Below, piece by piece: positions 15,444 to 25,069 of a stretch of DNA of 39,489 bases; position 1 is the first letter of the stretch; the number at the start of each line of letters is the position of its first letter. Made by a program: the position numbers and the translations under genes. Under the pieces are notes generated by a model, which had not been told where the DNA came from, searched no databases, and saw nothing but the letters and a program-made list of their open reading frames with translations. The stretch covers positions 1 to 39,489 of the forward strand of contig CAISZM010000037.1 of the NCBI GenBank assembly GCA_903889965.1. Reading direction: 5' to 3'. Source of the DNA: an uncultured Elusimicrobia bacterium. Lineage in GTDB: Bacteria; Elusimicrobiota; Elusimicrobia; Elusimicrobiales; UBA9959.

Positions 15444-18400
15444 ATGTCAATAAGCCTTAAGAAAATTTCAGCCCTGCTATCCGCCTGCCTTTTCCTTTTC
15501 TGTCTTAGCCTTCCCGCCCGGGCCGGGATCTCCAAAACATCGAAAAAAATACTGCGCCCCTCCTCCCCCGTGTCCGTGTCGGCCTCGGATTTCAGCGCGG
15601 CCGCCGTCTCTACCGAAAGCATCCGGTGGAGCTGGTCTACGGGCACTTTTACCGGTTCCGGTATTGACGGCTACTACCTGTATTCCTCCTCAACCTCGGA
15701 CCGTATAACGCTGCTGCCCGATACCAGCTTCTATATAGACTCCGGTCTTGCCGCCAACAGGCAGTATACCAGGTGGCTTACCGCTTACCAGGGGAGCAGC
15801 GAGGGGAGCGATTCCGACCATATAGATAAATTCACGTACGCTTTACCGCCGGACAGCTTCAGCTATGACCATGTCACCTCCACCGGGGCGTACATCACAT
15901 GGCTTTACAGCAGCGCCACCGCTTACGAGATACAGTGCTCGACCAACGGCGGAGCCGATTATGTGCATAACAGGGCGGCTTTCGTTCCCTGGCAGACCAT
16001 CCCGCTTTTGAGCAATAAAAATTACCTGGTAAGGCTGGGGGCCATAAACGGCGACAACGAACTTACCCCCGGCATATACAGCGCGGAGGACGCGTTCATC
16101 ACGCCCCCGTTCACTCCGGAAAGCATGAGCGCCGTAGCCATCTCGTCTTATTCCATCCAGTGGACCTGGTCCACCGGCACGTTTACGGGGACCGGCATAA
16201 CCGGCTACCGGATATATCATTCCACTTTAACAGCCGACGGCGAGATACCTGCCGCCGGCGACAGGGGCGAGGCGATAGTAGTTATAGGCGACCCTGACGT
16301 CAATTCCTGGACCGAAACCTACGTTGACTCGGTCACCCTTTTCGCGGACTCCCGCCACACGCGCTGGCTGACCGCGGTCGGCATCAGCGAAAGCAACCCC
16401 TCAAGCCTTACCCGTAAGTTCACCTACGCCGTCGCCCCGGCGACCTGCGCGCTGGTCTCCCCGGGATTCCAGAATATTTCTGAAACTTCGCTCAATCTCA
16501 TCTGGGACCCCTCTCTCGCGTCCAAGTACGTGATAGAGTACTCCACCGCCGCCGATTTCGGCGTCTCGCTCTCCTCCAGGGTCGTGGCCGGGAGCTCTAT
16601 GGTTCCCGGTCTGACGGCGAACACTAAATATGATTTCCGTATAGGGGCTATAAACGGCGACAACGAACAAACGCCCGATAACGCCCAAAATACGCTCGCG
16701 TATAGCGCCGCGTTCAAAGTCCTGACCAGGCCCAAACCGCTTCTTCCCAGCGCCGCGGCCGTGACGGACACGGCCATCAAATGGTCCTGGTCCACCGAAA
16801 CGTACGAGAGCATGGATTATATATCAGGTTATTCCATAGGCATAGCGAGCCATACCGAGGAACTGGGCGATTTCGTTCTTGCCATAGATAACATCCCGGA
16901 TATAAACACCAAAGACTATACGCTGGACTACCTGCTTACGAACAGTACTCACACGAGGTTCGTCTCGGCCGAGCAATCCGCGCCGGGATATGAATCTTAC
17001 GGCAGCGTGGCTTTGGCCGCCACAGGCGCCACTTTCGCCACGCCGCCCAATGACGTGGCTTTCGGCGCCGTCGGCGCCAGGAGCGTCGGTCTCTGGTGGA
17101 AGGAGCCGATAGTGCCGGCCACGCAGTACCGCGTGGAACGCTCAACTACCATCGGGGAAAAGGGCCCGTGGGTTTTTGTTTCCAGCGTTACCGGCGCCCT
17201 TTATGGCGACACCGGGCTTTCTCCCTCTACCACCTATTCGTACAGGATAGGTGCCATAAACCAGCTGGGCATACAGACCCTGGGCCTGGCGGCCGCCACC
17301 GGCGGGAACCGCAGGGATTACAGCTTTATCAGCAGCACGATAACGCTGCAGGGGGCCCCTGACCTTAACGCCGTAGTAGTGGGGACCGATAGCATCACCT
17401 GGTGGTGGGCCAGTGACAATGCCGGCGTGCAGTCTTTTAACCTTTACACTTCCACCGACGGAATACTCGCGGCGGGGCTGTCCGCCTCGACCACGTACTG
17501 GACCGAAACGGGCCTTTCCGCCAATACGAGGTATGCGCGGAGACTGCGGTCCGTCACCTCCCGCGGCGAGGGGGATTTTTCCGAGGGCTCAGCCGCCACC
17601 TTCGCTAACCCGCCCGGCGGATTAACGGTTTCCACGGCCGGCCTACACTCGCTCACCGTCAACTGGACGCTCAACGGCAGCTCCGCCTACAGGATAGACC
17701 GTTCCCAGGACCTGAACAACTGGACCACGCTTAAGAACTGGACGGATGTTTTTGTTTCCTCGTCCCTTACCGATACGCACCTGCACTATGCCGCGACCTA
17801 TTATTACGCGGTCAGCGGCTACAACGAAGACGGCGTAATGTCGGTTTCCAGCGCCGTTTACGCGGGCCGGACCCCGGACCTGCCCGGCTACCTTGCCCCG
17901 GTCTATTCCACGGCGACCGCGGCGCAGGGAGGAACGGCGTACATCCCCGGCGTCGGCCAGATAACGGTCTCAATGCCGCCCGGTTCCCCGCTCTCGGACG
18001 GCTATATCTTTATAAGCACGGACGCCGCCCTTAACCCCGCAGGAAACCCGAAGGCGGACCTCGACGCCGCCGCCGCCAAACTGCCGCCGAGCAGGCTGGT
18101 GGGCGGCGCTGTCACGGAACTGTATTTTTATGACGCTTTCGGCTACCTCTTTACCGGGAATTTCGGCCTGCCCGTAAGGATAACTTTCACCTACCTGGAC
18201 GCCGATAACAACCTTATAGTCGACGGTTATTCCCCGCCGATAGCGGCCGGCAGTCTGAAGGTCTTTAACCTGGATACGGCCGCCCTTGTGTGGAACCCAC
18301 TGGACTCCTCCAAGCTGGACACGGCGGCCAGGACCGTCTACGCGGACGTGCAGCATTTTTCATACTACGCCCTGGGGAGCCTGGTCCCGGTAGCGGAGTC

Positions 18401-18704
18401 GCTGGCGCACGCTTTCGCCTATCCCAATCCCTACAGGCCCGGCAGCGGCGGGGCCTTCGACCAGTCTGCGTTCGGGGACGGTATAGTTTTCGAGTCTCTG
18501 CCGCCGCGGGCGAAAATACGGATATACAATGTCGCCGGAGGCCTTGTCGCCGAACTGGACGCGGTCGACGGGGCCGGAAGATTCCTGTGGAACGTCAGGA
18601 ACAGCAACGGCTCGCGCGTAGCTTCCGGACTTTATTTCTACCTTATAACCAACAAGGATAACGCCGGCGACAAAACCAGCGGAAAGATCACGATAATAAA
18701 GTGA
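15444..18704 (+). CDS. Secreted fibronectin type III repeat protein with type IX-like C-terminal sorting domain
   Basis: A 1086-residue exported protein. It has a signal peptide (residues 1 to about 27, ending LPARA) and about eight FN3-like modules (roughly 35-812). An Elusimicrobia-style beta domain follows (about 813-985). A C-terminal domain of about 100 residues contains FAYPNPYRPG, IRIYNVAGGLV, FLWNVRNSNGSRVASGLYFY and a final KITIIK. That last domain looks like the type A sorting domain or FlgD-like Ig fold used by type IX secretion. The FN3 modules alternate between two kinds, giving four two-module units. AAGGTG (15431-15436) supports the start. The PorV-like gene follows 42 bases later. 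A surface or adhesin role is inferred. Confidence 0.87.
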   Translation: MSISLKKISALLSACLFLFCLSLPARAGISKTSKKILRPSSPVSVSASDFSAAAVSTESIRWSWSTGTFTGSGIDGYYLYSSSTSDRITLLPDTSFYIDSGLAANRQYTRWLTAYQGSSEGSDSDHIDKFTYALPPDSFSYDHVTSTGAYITWLYSSATAYEIQCSTNGGADYVHNRAAFVPWQTIPLLSNKNYLVRLGAINGDNELTPGIYSAEDAFITPPFTPESMSAVAISSYSIQWTWSTGTFTGTGITGYRIYHSTLTADGEIPAAGDRGEAIVVIGDPDVNSWTETYVDSVTLFADSRHTRWLTAVGISESNPSSLTRKFTYAVAPATCALVSPGFQNISETSLNLIWDPSLASKYVIEYSTAADFGVSLSSRVVAGSSMVPGLTANTKYDFRIGAINGDNEQTPDNAQNTLAYSAAFKVLTRPKPLLPSAAAVTDTAIKWSWSTETYESMDYISGYSIGIASHTEELGDFVLAIDNIPDINTKDYTLDYLLTNSTHTRFVSAEQSAPGYESYGSVALAATGATFATPPNDVAFGAVGARSVGLWWKEPIVPATQYRVERSTTIGEKGPWVFVSSVTGALYGDTGLSPSTTYSYRIGAINQLGIQTLGLAAATGGNRRDYSFISSTITLQGAPDLNAVVVGTDSITWWWASDNAGVQSFNLYTSTDGILAAGLSASTTYWTETGLSANTRYARRLRSVTSRGEGDFSEGSAATFANPPGGLTVSTAGLHSLTVNWTLNGSSAYRIDRSQDLNNWTTLKNWTDVFVSSSLTDTHLHYAATYYYAVSGYNEDGVMSVSSAVYAGRTPDLPGYLAPVYSTATAAQGGTAYIPGVGQITVSMPPGSPLSDGYIFISTDAALNPAGNPKADLDAAAAKLPPSRLVGGAVTELYFYDAFGYLFTGNFGLPVRITFTYLDADNNLIVDGYSPPIAAGSLKVFNLDTAALVWNPLDSSKLDTAARTVYADVQHFSYYALGSLVPVAESLAHAFAYPNPYRPGSGGAFDQSAFGDGIVFESLPPRAKIRIYNVAGGLVAELDAVDGAGRFLWNVRNSNGSRVASGLYFYLITNKDNAGDKTSGKITIIK

Positions 18705-18746
18705 TGCCGCGCTTATTAAGCCATGTTCCCGCGGAGGACTTTTAAC

Positions 18747-19706
18747 ATGTTTAAATCCTGTGTTCTTGCGTTCGCCTTCCTGCTTTCATCGGCGCACTGC
18801 CTTGTCGCCGCTGGCGATGAGGGCGTTTCAGGGGGGCAGTTCCTCCGTATAGGCGTGGGAGCGAAAGAGTCCGCTTTGGGGGAGGCGGGGGCCGTAGTTT
18901 CCGGAGCCCAAAGCCTTTTTTACAATCCTGCGGGGATCAACGACACGGCCGGCACCGAGGTGACGGCTTCGTACGCCAGCTGGGTAATGGACACCGGGTA
19001 TTCCAGCCTGGCGCTGGCGAAAAAGGGCGCCGGCGGGGCTTACGGCCTGGGGGTCAACTATTTTTCGGTGCCTTCAATCGACGAGTACGATAAATACGGG
19101 AGCAAGCTTTCCGGAAGTTATTCCGTGATGGACATGGCCGTAACGGCGGGGTACGGGCGCGAACTGGTTCCCGGGATGAACTGGGGGGTGAACGTTAAAT
19201 ATATTTCCAGCAGGCTCGACACCAATACCGCTTCAGCGGTAGCTGCCGACGCGGGGTTGAAATACGAGGCCATACCCGGTTCGCTGACCTTGGGTTTTGC
19301 GGCGCAGAACGTCGGCACCAGGATGAGGTTTAATCGCGAGGGCGACCCGCTTCCTCTCAATTTAAAGATCGGCGGCCAGTACATGCTCAAATTCAGCGAG
19401 GACTCCAGTCTCAGGAAGGACGTCTCTTTCTTTACCGATGTTAATGAGTTGAGGGATTCCGGGGTGTACGCCAGTTTCGGCGTCGACATGTCGGTACACT
19501 ACTCCAACGGGAATTCTTTCTCCGTAAGAGGCGGGTATAAAACGGACGTCGGGGACCGGAACGCAGGCGCCGCCCTGGGTTTGGGGGTAAATACGCCGGC
19601 CTATACCATTGATTACGCCTACTCCTTTATGGGCGACCTCGGACAGGTGCATCGTATTTCCCTCGGTTTGCGGTTCGACGGGGAAGCCGCTAAAAAAGAT
19701 ATTTGA
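18747..19706 (+). CDS. PorV/PorQ-family outer-membrane protein
   Basis: A 319-residue outer-membrane beta barrel of the FadL superfamily, PorV/PorQ (UPF0164) type. The signal peptide ends near CLVAA. The mature protein opens with the family block GGQFLRIGVGAKESALGEAGAV and SLFYNPAGI, followed by alternating amphipathic strands (SYASWVMDTGYSSLALAK). In Bacteroidetes, PorV shuttles substrates in type IX secretion, and here it directly follows a gene with a sorting-type C-terminus. The start at 18747 is chosen for GGAGG (18733-18737) nine bases upstream, in preference to an in-frame ATG at 18723. A strong terminator follows. Confidence 0.88.
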   Translation: MFKSCVLAFAFLLSSAHCLVAAGDEGVSGGQFLRIGVGAKESALGEAGAVVSGAQSLFYNPAGINDTAGTEVTASYASWVMDTGYSSLALAKKGAGGAYGLGVNYFSVPSIDEYDKYGSKLSGSYSVMDMAVTAGYGRELVPGMNWGVNVKYISSRLDTNTASAVAADAGLKYEAIPGSLTLGFAAQNVGTRMRFNREGDPLPLNLKIGGQYMLKFSEDSSLRKDVSFFTDVNELRDSGVYASFGVDMSVHYSNGNSFSVRGGYKTDVGDRNAGAALGLGVNTPAYTIDYAYSFMGDLGQVHRISLGLRFDGEAAKKDI

Positions 19707-19735
19707 TCTTCCGCAGTACGGGACGGGAAAATAAG

Positions 19736-19760
19736 AACCCCGGTTCCCCGGGGTTTTTTT
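19736..19760 (+). terminator. Intrinsic terminator of the FN3/PorV operon
   Basis: Stem AACCCCGG (19736-19743) with CCGGGGTT (19748-19755), four-base loop, then a run of T to 19760. Confidence 0.92.
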
Positions 19761-19887
19761 ATGCCCGAATGGCTTGCGGCGCCCCGCGGGAACCCCGGGA
19801 TAAGCTGCGGAAATAGGCCTGACCCCGCGACCGCGGGGAAATTTTCTAAAATATAGTCTGAAAGCATCAGCTGGTAACAGCGATATT

Positions 19888-21216
19888 ATGGGATTTTTAA
19901 AAAAATATTTTAATTTCGAGGCCGCGGGGACCTGTTTTAAAACAGAGCTTGGTGCCGGGCTAACAACCTTCCTTACGATGTCTTATATAATCTTCGTGCA
20001 GCCGGCTGTGCTCGGAGCGGCCGGTATGGACAAGGGGGCCGTGTTTACAGCCACCTGCCTGGCGTCGGCGCTGGCCTGCCTCATAATGGGGTTCTATGCC
20101 AATTACCCTATCGCGCAGGCTCCTCTTATGGGGGAAAATTTCTTTTTCACTTATGCGGTGGTGCTCGGCATGGGTTACACCTGGGAGAAGGCGCTGGCGC
20201 TGGTTTTTATCTCCGGCCTGGCTTTTCTGGCGCTGACCCTTACGCGCCTGCGCGAACGACTTGTGGACGCGGTGCCGGAAAACCTGAAGTACGCTATAGC
20301 TTCCGGTATAGGCCTTTTTGTGGCGCTGATAGGTTTCAAGGAAGCCGGCCTGGTGGCAGCTTCCCCTTCCACGCTGGTCAAGCTAGGCTCCGTAACCTCC
20401 GCTCCGGAGCTCTGCGCACTGGCGGGGCTGACGGTGATGGCGGTGCTGTTCGCCCGTAAGGTAAAAGGGGCGGTGCTTATAGGCATACTGGTTTCCGGGA
20501 CCGCCGCCTGGGCGGCCGGGCTTACCAGCTTCAACGGCTTCGTAAGCGCCCCTCCCAGCCTCGCGCCCACGCTTTTTAAACTGGACCTGCGCGGCCTGCT
20601 GACCCCCGATGCCCTGGCCGTGGTGCTTATTTTCCTTTTCATGTCCCTGTTCGATACGCTGGGCACGCTGCTGGGTGTGGGCGTGCAGGCCGGGCTCCTG
20701 AAGGACGGGAAGCTTGAGCGCGTCTCCAGGGCGCTGGTCTCGGACGCGGTGGCTACAACCGCCGGCGCCCTGATGGGAACTTCTACGGTTTCGAGCTATA
20801 TAGAGAGCGCCACCGGCGTGGCTCAAGGCGGCCGGACCGGGTTCACCGCCGTCACCGTCGGCGCGCTTTTCCTGCTGAGCCTTTTCTTTTCCCCGCTCGT
20901 GGGAGCGCTTAACGCGGCGGTCCCCTGCGCGGACGGGACTTTTATACACCCGGTTACCGCCCCGGCCCTTATTTTGGTAGGCGCGCTGATGATGGGCGCG
21001 GTCCGCCGCATCGATTGGAACGATATGAGCGCCGCCGTTCCGGCCTTCATCACCATGACGCTGATACCCTTTGCCTTCAACATAGCGGACGGCATAGCCT
21101 TCGGCTTCATCTCTTACGCGCTGATAAAAACTTTCTCGGGCAAGCGCCGCGAAGTGCCGCCGCTGCTCTGGGTCATCTCGGCCCTCCTGGCCATGCGTTA
21201 CGCTTTCCTGAAGTAG
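19888..21216 (+). CDS. NCS2-type purine permease (AzgA/PbuG-like)
   Basis: A 442-residue inner-membrane transporter of the AzgA branch of nucleobase:cation symporters, likely for adenine, guanine or hypoxanthine. Family features include FKTELGAGLTTFLTMSYIIFVQP at the N-terminus, the segment PLMGENFFFTYAVV in the third helix region, PENLKYAIASGIGLFVALIGF, LFDTLGTLLGVG with the conserved acidic residue, and GTSTVSSYIESATGVAQGGRTG. About 12-14 hydrophobic helices cover the whole length. Exact substrate cannot be told from sequence. It lies upstream of recG with a gap of 128 bases and no obvious terminator. Confidence 0.93.
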   Translation: MGFLKKYFNFEAAGTCFKTELGAGLTTFLTMSYIIFVQPAVLGAAGMDKGAVFTATCLASALACLIMGFYANYPIAQAPLMGENFFFTYAVVLGMGYTWEKALALVFISGLAFLALTLTRLRERLVDAVPENLKYAIASGIGLFVALIGFKEAGLVAASPSTLVKLGSVTSAPELCALAGLTVMAVLFARKVKGAVLIGILVSGTAAWAAGLTSFNGFVSAPPSLAPTLFKLDLRGLLTPDALAVVLIFLFMSLFDTLGTLLGVGVQAGLLKDGKLERVSRALVSDAVATTAGALMGTSTVSSYIESATGVAQGGRTGFTAVTVGALFLLSLFFSPLVGALNAAVPCADGTFIHPVTAPALILVGALMMGAVRRIDWNDMSAAVPAFITMTLIPFAFNIADGIAFGFISYALIKTFSGKRREVPPLLWVISALLAMRYAFLK

Positions 21217-21344
21217 GGTGTAAGCGGCAGGCCAATAATAGGAGCGGGGAGACGGCGGAACGGCTAAAAACATGTTTTCCGGGAGGGCGGGGGATTGCCC
21301 TGACCTCCAGACAGGACCCGCGAACCAGCAGGTGGATTTTGCGT

Positions 21345-23456
21345 ATGACTTCCATACAATATTTAAAAGGAGTAGGCCCGGTTAAGGCGGAGCTTTTCGG
21401 ACGGCTCGGCATAGAGACGCTCGACGACCTGCTTTTCTATTTTCCGCGCAAATGGGAAGACCGCCGCCTGCCCGACACGGTCGCGCGCGCCGCCGGGGTT
21501 TCGGAGGCAAGGCCGCGCGAATTCCTGCCTTTTCTCGAGCCCGCGCCGGTTATCAGGGGGAAAGTGAAGACAGTGCGCGACCTCTACACCGCCAGCCGCC
21601 TGCGCATTTTCAAGACAGTGCTTGAGACGCCGTACGGCGAGGCCGAGGCCAGCTTCTTTAAGCGCCACAACCCGCGCTTCGACGTCTTCGCCCAGCTGCG
21701 GAAGGACCTTAAGGAAGGCCGTACCGTCTGGATAACCGGCGTTCCGGAGGACCCGCTTTTTATGAGCCGGGTGCGCGCGGAGGAATATTACGCCGATGAC
21801 GACGAGGCCGCCCTGAAGATGCATATAGGCCGCATAGTGCCCGTCTACCCGCTTACCGAGGGGCTGACCGCTAAATTCATGCGCGAAGCGGCCTACGGCG
21901 CCGTGATGGCCGGGGCCGCGGAGGTTTGGGATTTCCTGCCGCCCGGGCTCGCGCGCAAGCGCGGCCTGGCCTCCCGGGACCAGGCGGCGCGGGCCATACA
22001 TTTCCCCGAAAGCGATTTTGAACTGGTACAGGCCCGGCGCAGGTTCATTTATGAAGAGCTCCTGCTTCTGGCGCTGGCCTGGGCCATCAAGAGACGCCAG
22101 ACCCGCAGCGTGGAAAAGGGTTTTACCTACGAGATAAAAAAGAGCCTGCTTACCCCCTTCCGCGGGAACCTGGGCTTTGAGCTGACAAGCGCGCAGCGCC
22201 GTGCCATAAACGAGATCTTCGCCGATATGCAGGCGCCTACGCCTATGGCCCGGCTCCTTGAGGGCGATGTCGGCTCCGGGAAAACCGTGGTGGCCCTGAG
22301 CGCCATGCTGCTCGCGGCCGAGAACGGCGCGCAGAGCGTGTTCGCCGCGCCCACCGAAATACTGGCGGAGCAGCACTTCATCACCTTCGAAAAGTTCTTC
22401 AAGGGCCTGGATGTGCGCGTGGCCCTGCTGACCGGCCGCCTGAAGGCGGCGGAAAAGAAAAAAATAATCGAAGACCTGGCGGCGGGGAAAATAGATATAC
22501 TCCTGGGCACCCACGCCGTGATAAGCGACGGCGTGAAGTTCAAGGACCTGCGCCTTGTGGTGGTTGACGAGCAGCACCGCTTCGGCGTGAGGCAGCGCGC
22601 GGCGCTGAGGGCCAAAGGCGACCGGGCCGACATGCTCATAATGACGGCCACGCCCATCCCCCGCACCCTTTTCCTGGCGCTTTACGGCGACCTGGACCTT
22701 TCGGTCATAAAGGAAATGCCTCCGGGCAGGAAGCCCGTGAAGACTACCGAGGCCACCGAAGAGGTGGCGCTCCTGGCAGCGGCCGACGAAGCCGCCCTCG
22801 GCCGGCAGGTCTATGTGGTTTACCCGGTCATAGAAGAAACCCAGGCCGCGGACATGAAGTCGGTCAAGGCGGAATTTGAGCGGCTGAAGAAGCTGTTCAA
22901 GGGGCGGCGGGTGGACATGCTGCACGGCCGTATGCCCAGCGAGCTCAAGAAGCGCGTGATGGAGGACTTCGCGGCGGGCCGCACTGATATCCTCGTGGCC
23001 ACGCAGGTGATAGAGGTGGGGATAGACGTCCCCAATGCCACGCTTATGGTTATAAACAACGCGGAGCGTTTCGGGCTGGCGAGCCTCCACCAGCTGCGGG
23101 GACGCGTGGGACGAGGGCGTTGGGACTCCCGCTGTATGCTGGTGGCGCACTCCCGTGCCGGCGATTCCGCCGACCGGTTGCGGGCCATGGTGCAGTCTTC
23201 TAACGGCTTCGAGCTCAGTGAAAAGGATATATATATAAGAGGCGCGGGGGAGATACTCGGAGTGCGGCAGCACGGGGATATGGAGTTCAAGCTGGCGGAC
23301 ATGGCGCGGGATGGCGACATCCTCGGACAGGCGATAGAGGACCGCGAGGCTCTGCTGGCGGGGGACCCGGACCTTCTTAAACCCGGAAATTCCGGCCTGC
23401 GGCGCCGCCTTCATGACCTGTACGCCGCCCGCTGGAACCTGATAGACCTGTCATAG
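21345..23456 (+). CDS. recG: ATP-dependent DNA helicase RecG
   Basis: RecG remodels stalled replication forks and branch-migrates recombination intermediates. The 703-residue product fits the family (about 690). The N-terminal wedge region begins with the helix-hairpin motif YLKGVGPVKAELFGRLGI. The helicase core has Walker A GDVGSGKT (Lys313), the DEQH box (Asp408 to His411, in VVDEQHRFGVRQR), MTATPIPRTL and motif VI QLRGRVGRG. The start at 21345 is used because AGGTGG (21330-21335) precedes it and the protein then begins like other RecG proteins. The open frame upstream overlaps the permease gene and is not protein-like. Confidence 0.97.
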   Translation: MTSIQYLKGVGPVKAELFGRLGIETLDDLLFYFPRKWEDRRLPDTVARAAGVSEARPREFLPFLEPAPVIRGKVKTVRDLYTASRLRIFKTVLETPYGEAEASFFKRHNPRFDVFAQLRKDLKEGRTVWITGVPEDPLFMSRVRAEEYYADDDEAALKMHIGRIVPVYPLTEGLTAKFMREAAYGAVMAGAAEVWDFLPPGLARKRGLASRDQAARAIHFPESDFELVQARRRFIYEELLLLALAWAIKRRQTRSVEKGFTYEIKKSLLTPFRGNLGFELTSAQRRAINEIFADMQAPTPMARLLEGDVGSGKTVVALSAMLLAAENGAQSVFAAPTEILAEQHFITFEKFFKGLDVRVALLTGRLKAAEKKKIIEDLAAGKIDILLGTHAVISDGVKFKDLRLVVVDEQHRFGVRQRAALRAKGDRADMLIMTATPIPRTLFLALYGDLDLSVIKEMPPGRKPVKTTEATEEVALLAAADEAALGRQVYVVYPVIEETQAADMKSVKAEFERLKKLFKGRRVDMLHGRMPSELKKRVMEDFAAGRTDILVATQVIEVGIDVPNATLMVINNAERFGLASLHQLRGRVGRGRWDSRCMLVAHSRAGDSADRLRAMVQSSNGFELSEKDIYIRGAGEILGVRQHGDMEFKLADMARDGDILGQAIEDREALLAGDPDLLKPGNSGLRRRLHDLYAARWNLIDLS

Positions 23457-23545
23457 GGGACGGGGATGTTTTACCGGGGATAGCCGCGTTATTTAAGTTA
23501 GTATAGTGAGAAGCTGAATTCCAAGTCAACCAAGGAGAAAGAACC

Positions 23546-24295
23546 ATGAAATTATTTAAACGGATCGCCGCACTGGCCGCGATACTGCTGCTGCCGGTTA
23601 TGGCGAGCGCCGAATGGGAGAGAACTCTCGGCGCCTGGGACACGCGGCTCCCGAGCAAGGGGAGCGGCACCGTATCGTTCTGGGGCAACTATTACAAATC
23701 GGACCTTGTCACCGACAAATCCGCTTTCCTCGATATGGCCTACGGCATCTCGGATAAATGGTCGGTTTATGTCTCCCCTTCCTTCTGCAGCATAAAACCG
23801 GACGGCGGCGGATCGGTATCCGGTTTTTCCGACACCATGCTGCATACGACTTACCGCTTTCGCGACGAGGCCGCGGATGGTTTTGACCTGGCGGTTATGG
23901 GCAAGCTGCAGGTGCCTACGGGGGACGAGAGCAAGGGTTTAAGCACCGGCGGCTTTGAACCGGGAGCCAAACTGCTCGCCTCCAGGACGTTCGGGCCGGT
24001 CATCGCCGTAGCCAACCTTGACCTCACCGCTATCCCTGACGCCGACGATGGCGAAAAGGATTTTGTCGCGGCGGCCGCTTTGGAGGGCGTCTATCCCCTG
24101 AACGATAAACTGAGTCTCAACGCGGGCGCATTTGCCACAGGTCCGCGCATTGACGGCGGCGACACGGTCCTGGACCTGGGCTTGGGCTCCAGATACAATC
24201 TTAAGGGGAGCATGTTCGTCGGTGGTATGTTCTATAAATGTATGACAGAATCCTCCGCCTGGACGCTGCAGGTCGCCGCCGGCGTAGAGTTCTAA
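23546..24295 (+). CDS. Outer-membrane beta-barrel protein, unknown role
   Basis: A 249-residue exported protein with signal peptide MKLFKRIAALAAILLLPVMASA. The mature chain has alternating strands (SGTVSFWGNYYK, KWSVYVSPSFCS, DTMLHTTYRFR, FDLAVMGKLQVPTGD) and ends in an aromatic, VAAGVEF, as outer-membrane barrels do. The PTGDES turn and overall layout resemble transporter-like OMPs of the phenol-degradation meta-pathway type, but the match is weak. AAGGAGA precedes the start by about nine bases. A TATAGT box at 23502-23507 could be its -10. It is followed by a second, smaller barrel. Confidence 0.8.
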   Translation: MKLFKRIAALAAILLLPVMASAEWERTLGAWDTRLPSKGSGTVSFWGNYYKSDLVTDKSAFLDMAYGISDKWSVYVSPSFCSIKPDGGGSVSGFSDTMLHTTYRFRDEAADGFDLAVMGKLQVPTGDESKGLSTGGFEPGAKLLASRTFGPVIAVANLDLTAIPDADDGEKDFVAAAALEGVYPLNDKLSLNAGAFATGPRIDGGDTVLDLGLGSRYNLKGSMFVGGMFYKCMTESSAWTLQVAAGVEF

Positions 24296-24379
24296 CCGCC
24301 CGCGGTCGTTCCGGGCCGGGGATCTTTAAGAAGCCGGAGCCCCCGGGAGCCTATGGCGCGGAACCGCGGGGTTAAGGTG

Positions 24380-24409
24380 TTCCAATAACGTTCCCTGAAA
24401 GGTTATACT
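24380..24409 (+). promoter_or_regulatory. Weak promoter candidate for the small barrel gene
   Basis: TATACT at 24404-24409 matches the -10 at five of six positions. TTCCAA at 24380-24385 is a poor -35 at 18 bases. The rest of the gap 24296-24472 shows no other feature. Confidence 0.3.
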
Positions 24410-24472
24410 GTACTGGTTCGCAAAACAGGGTTTTGCGGTTTACGGCAAAAAATTAATAAAAGGAAATTGAAA

Positions 24473-24955
24473 ATGAAAAAAATTATCATGGCGGTCGTTA
24501 TCTCCATGGGTTGCGCGGGTTTAAGTTCCGCCGAAAGCATGGCGGGGAAGATCGGCGTCGGTGTAAGGAACGACACGTTCGACGTGAGATATTTCGTCAA
24601 TGACAGCTTCGGCGTCCATGCCGGTACCAGCATGGATTTCTACCATCCCGATGCCGGCAACAAAAGTTCATCCTATACGTATGACGCCGGAGCTTTTTAT
24701 TCGAAGGAAATTACGGACGGGCTGCTGTTCCAGGCGGGGCTGACGGGCACGTACGTTACCGGCAAAGACGAAGGGGTCTCCTTTAACCAGATGACCTACA
24801 ACCCCTACGTAGGCGCGGAATTCCTGTATAAAGGCCGCTTTGGCTTTGATTTCAAGGTAATCCCCGTAAGTTATACGACGATCAGCGAGACCGGCGCCGA
24901 TGCGAAGGCCTGGGCCGGCGGCTACGGCAGCGTTGGCGCTCATATTTACTTCTAA
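24473..24955 (+). CDS. Small outer-membrane beta-barrel protein
   Basis: A 160-residue exported protein. The signal peptide MKKIIMAVVISMGCAGLSSA is followed by about eight short alternating strands (GKIGVGVRNDTFDVRYFVND, SFGVHAGTSMDFY, YTYDAGAFYSKEI, LLFQAGLTGTYVTG) and a C-terminal VGAHIYF. This layout suggests an eight-stranded barrel of the OmpW/OmpX kind. The ATG at 24473 is used with AGGAAA (24461-24466); a TTG two codons earlier is less likely. A terminator hairpin follows. Substrate or role is unknown. Confidence 0.8.
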   Translation: MKKIIMAVVISMGCAGLSSAESMAGKIGVGVRNDTFDVRYFVNDSFGVHAGTSMDFYHPDAGNKSSSYTYDAGAFYSKEITDGLLFQAGLTGTYVTGKDEGVSFNQMTYNPYVGAEFLYKGRFGFDFKVIPVSYTTISETGADAKAWAGGYGSVGAHIYF

Positions 24956-24977
24956 CTGGGCGCGGCGGCCGATATCG

Positions 24978-25003
24978 AACCCGCGTCTTTCGAGGCGCGG
25001 GTT
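24978..25003 (+). terminator. Terminator of the small barrel gene
   Basis: Stem AACCCGCG (24978-24985) with CGCGGGTT (24996-25003) and a ten-base loop. Only a short T-run follows, so strength is moderate. Confidence 0.7.
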
Positions 25004-25069
25004 TCATATTGGTTAGGATGAGGCTATCCCAGGCCATCCGCTCCTGAAAATAGTTAAAAGCCGCGGCAA

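Noticed and set aside
15034-15444. 136-codon plus-strand frame upstream of the FN3 gene
   Set aside because: It runs through the structured RNA and its terminator. The composition is not protein-like and no ribosome-binding site is seen.
21015-21344. N-terminal extension of RecG by 110 residues
   Set aside because: The extension overlaps the permease gene in another frame and is Arg/His-rich. RecG proteins begin near the YLKGVGPVKA motif.
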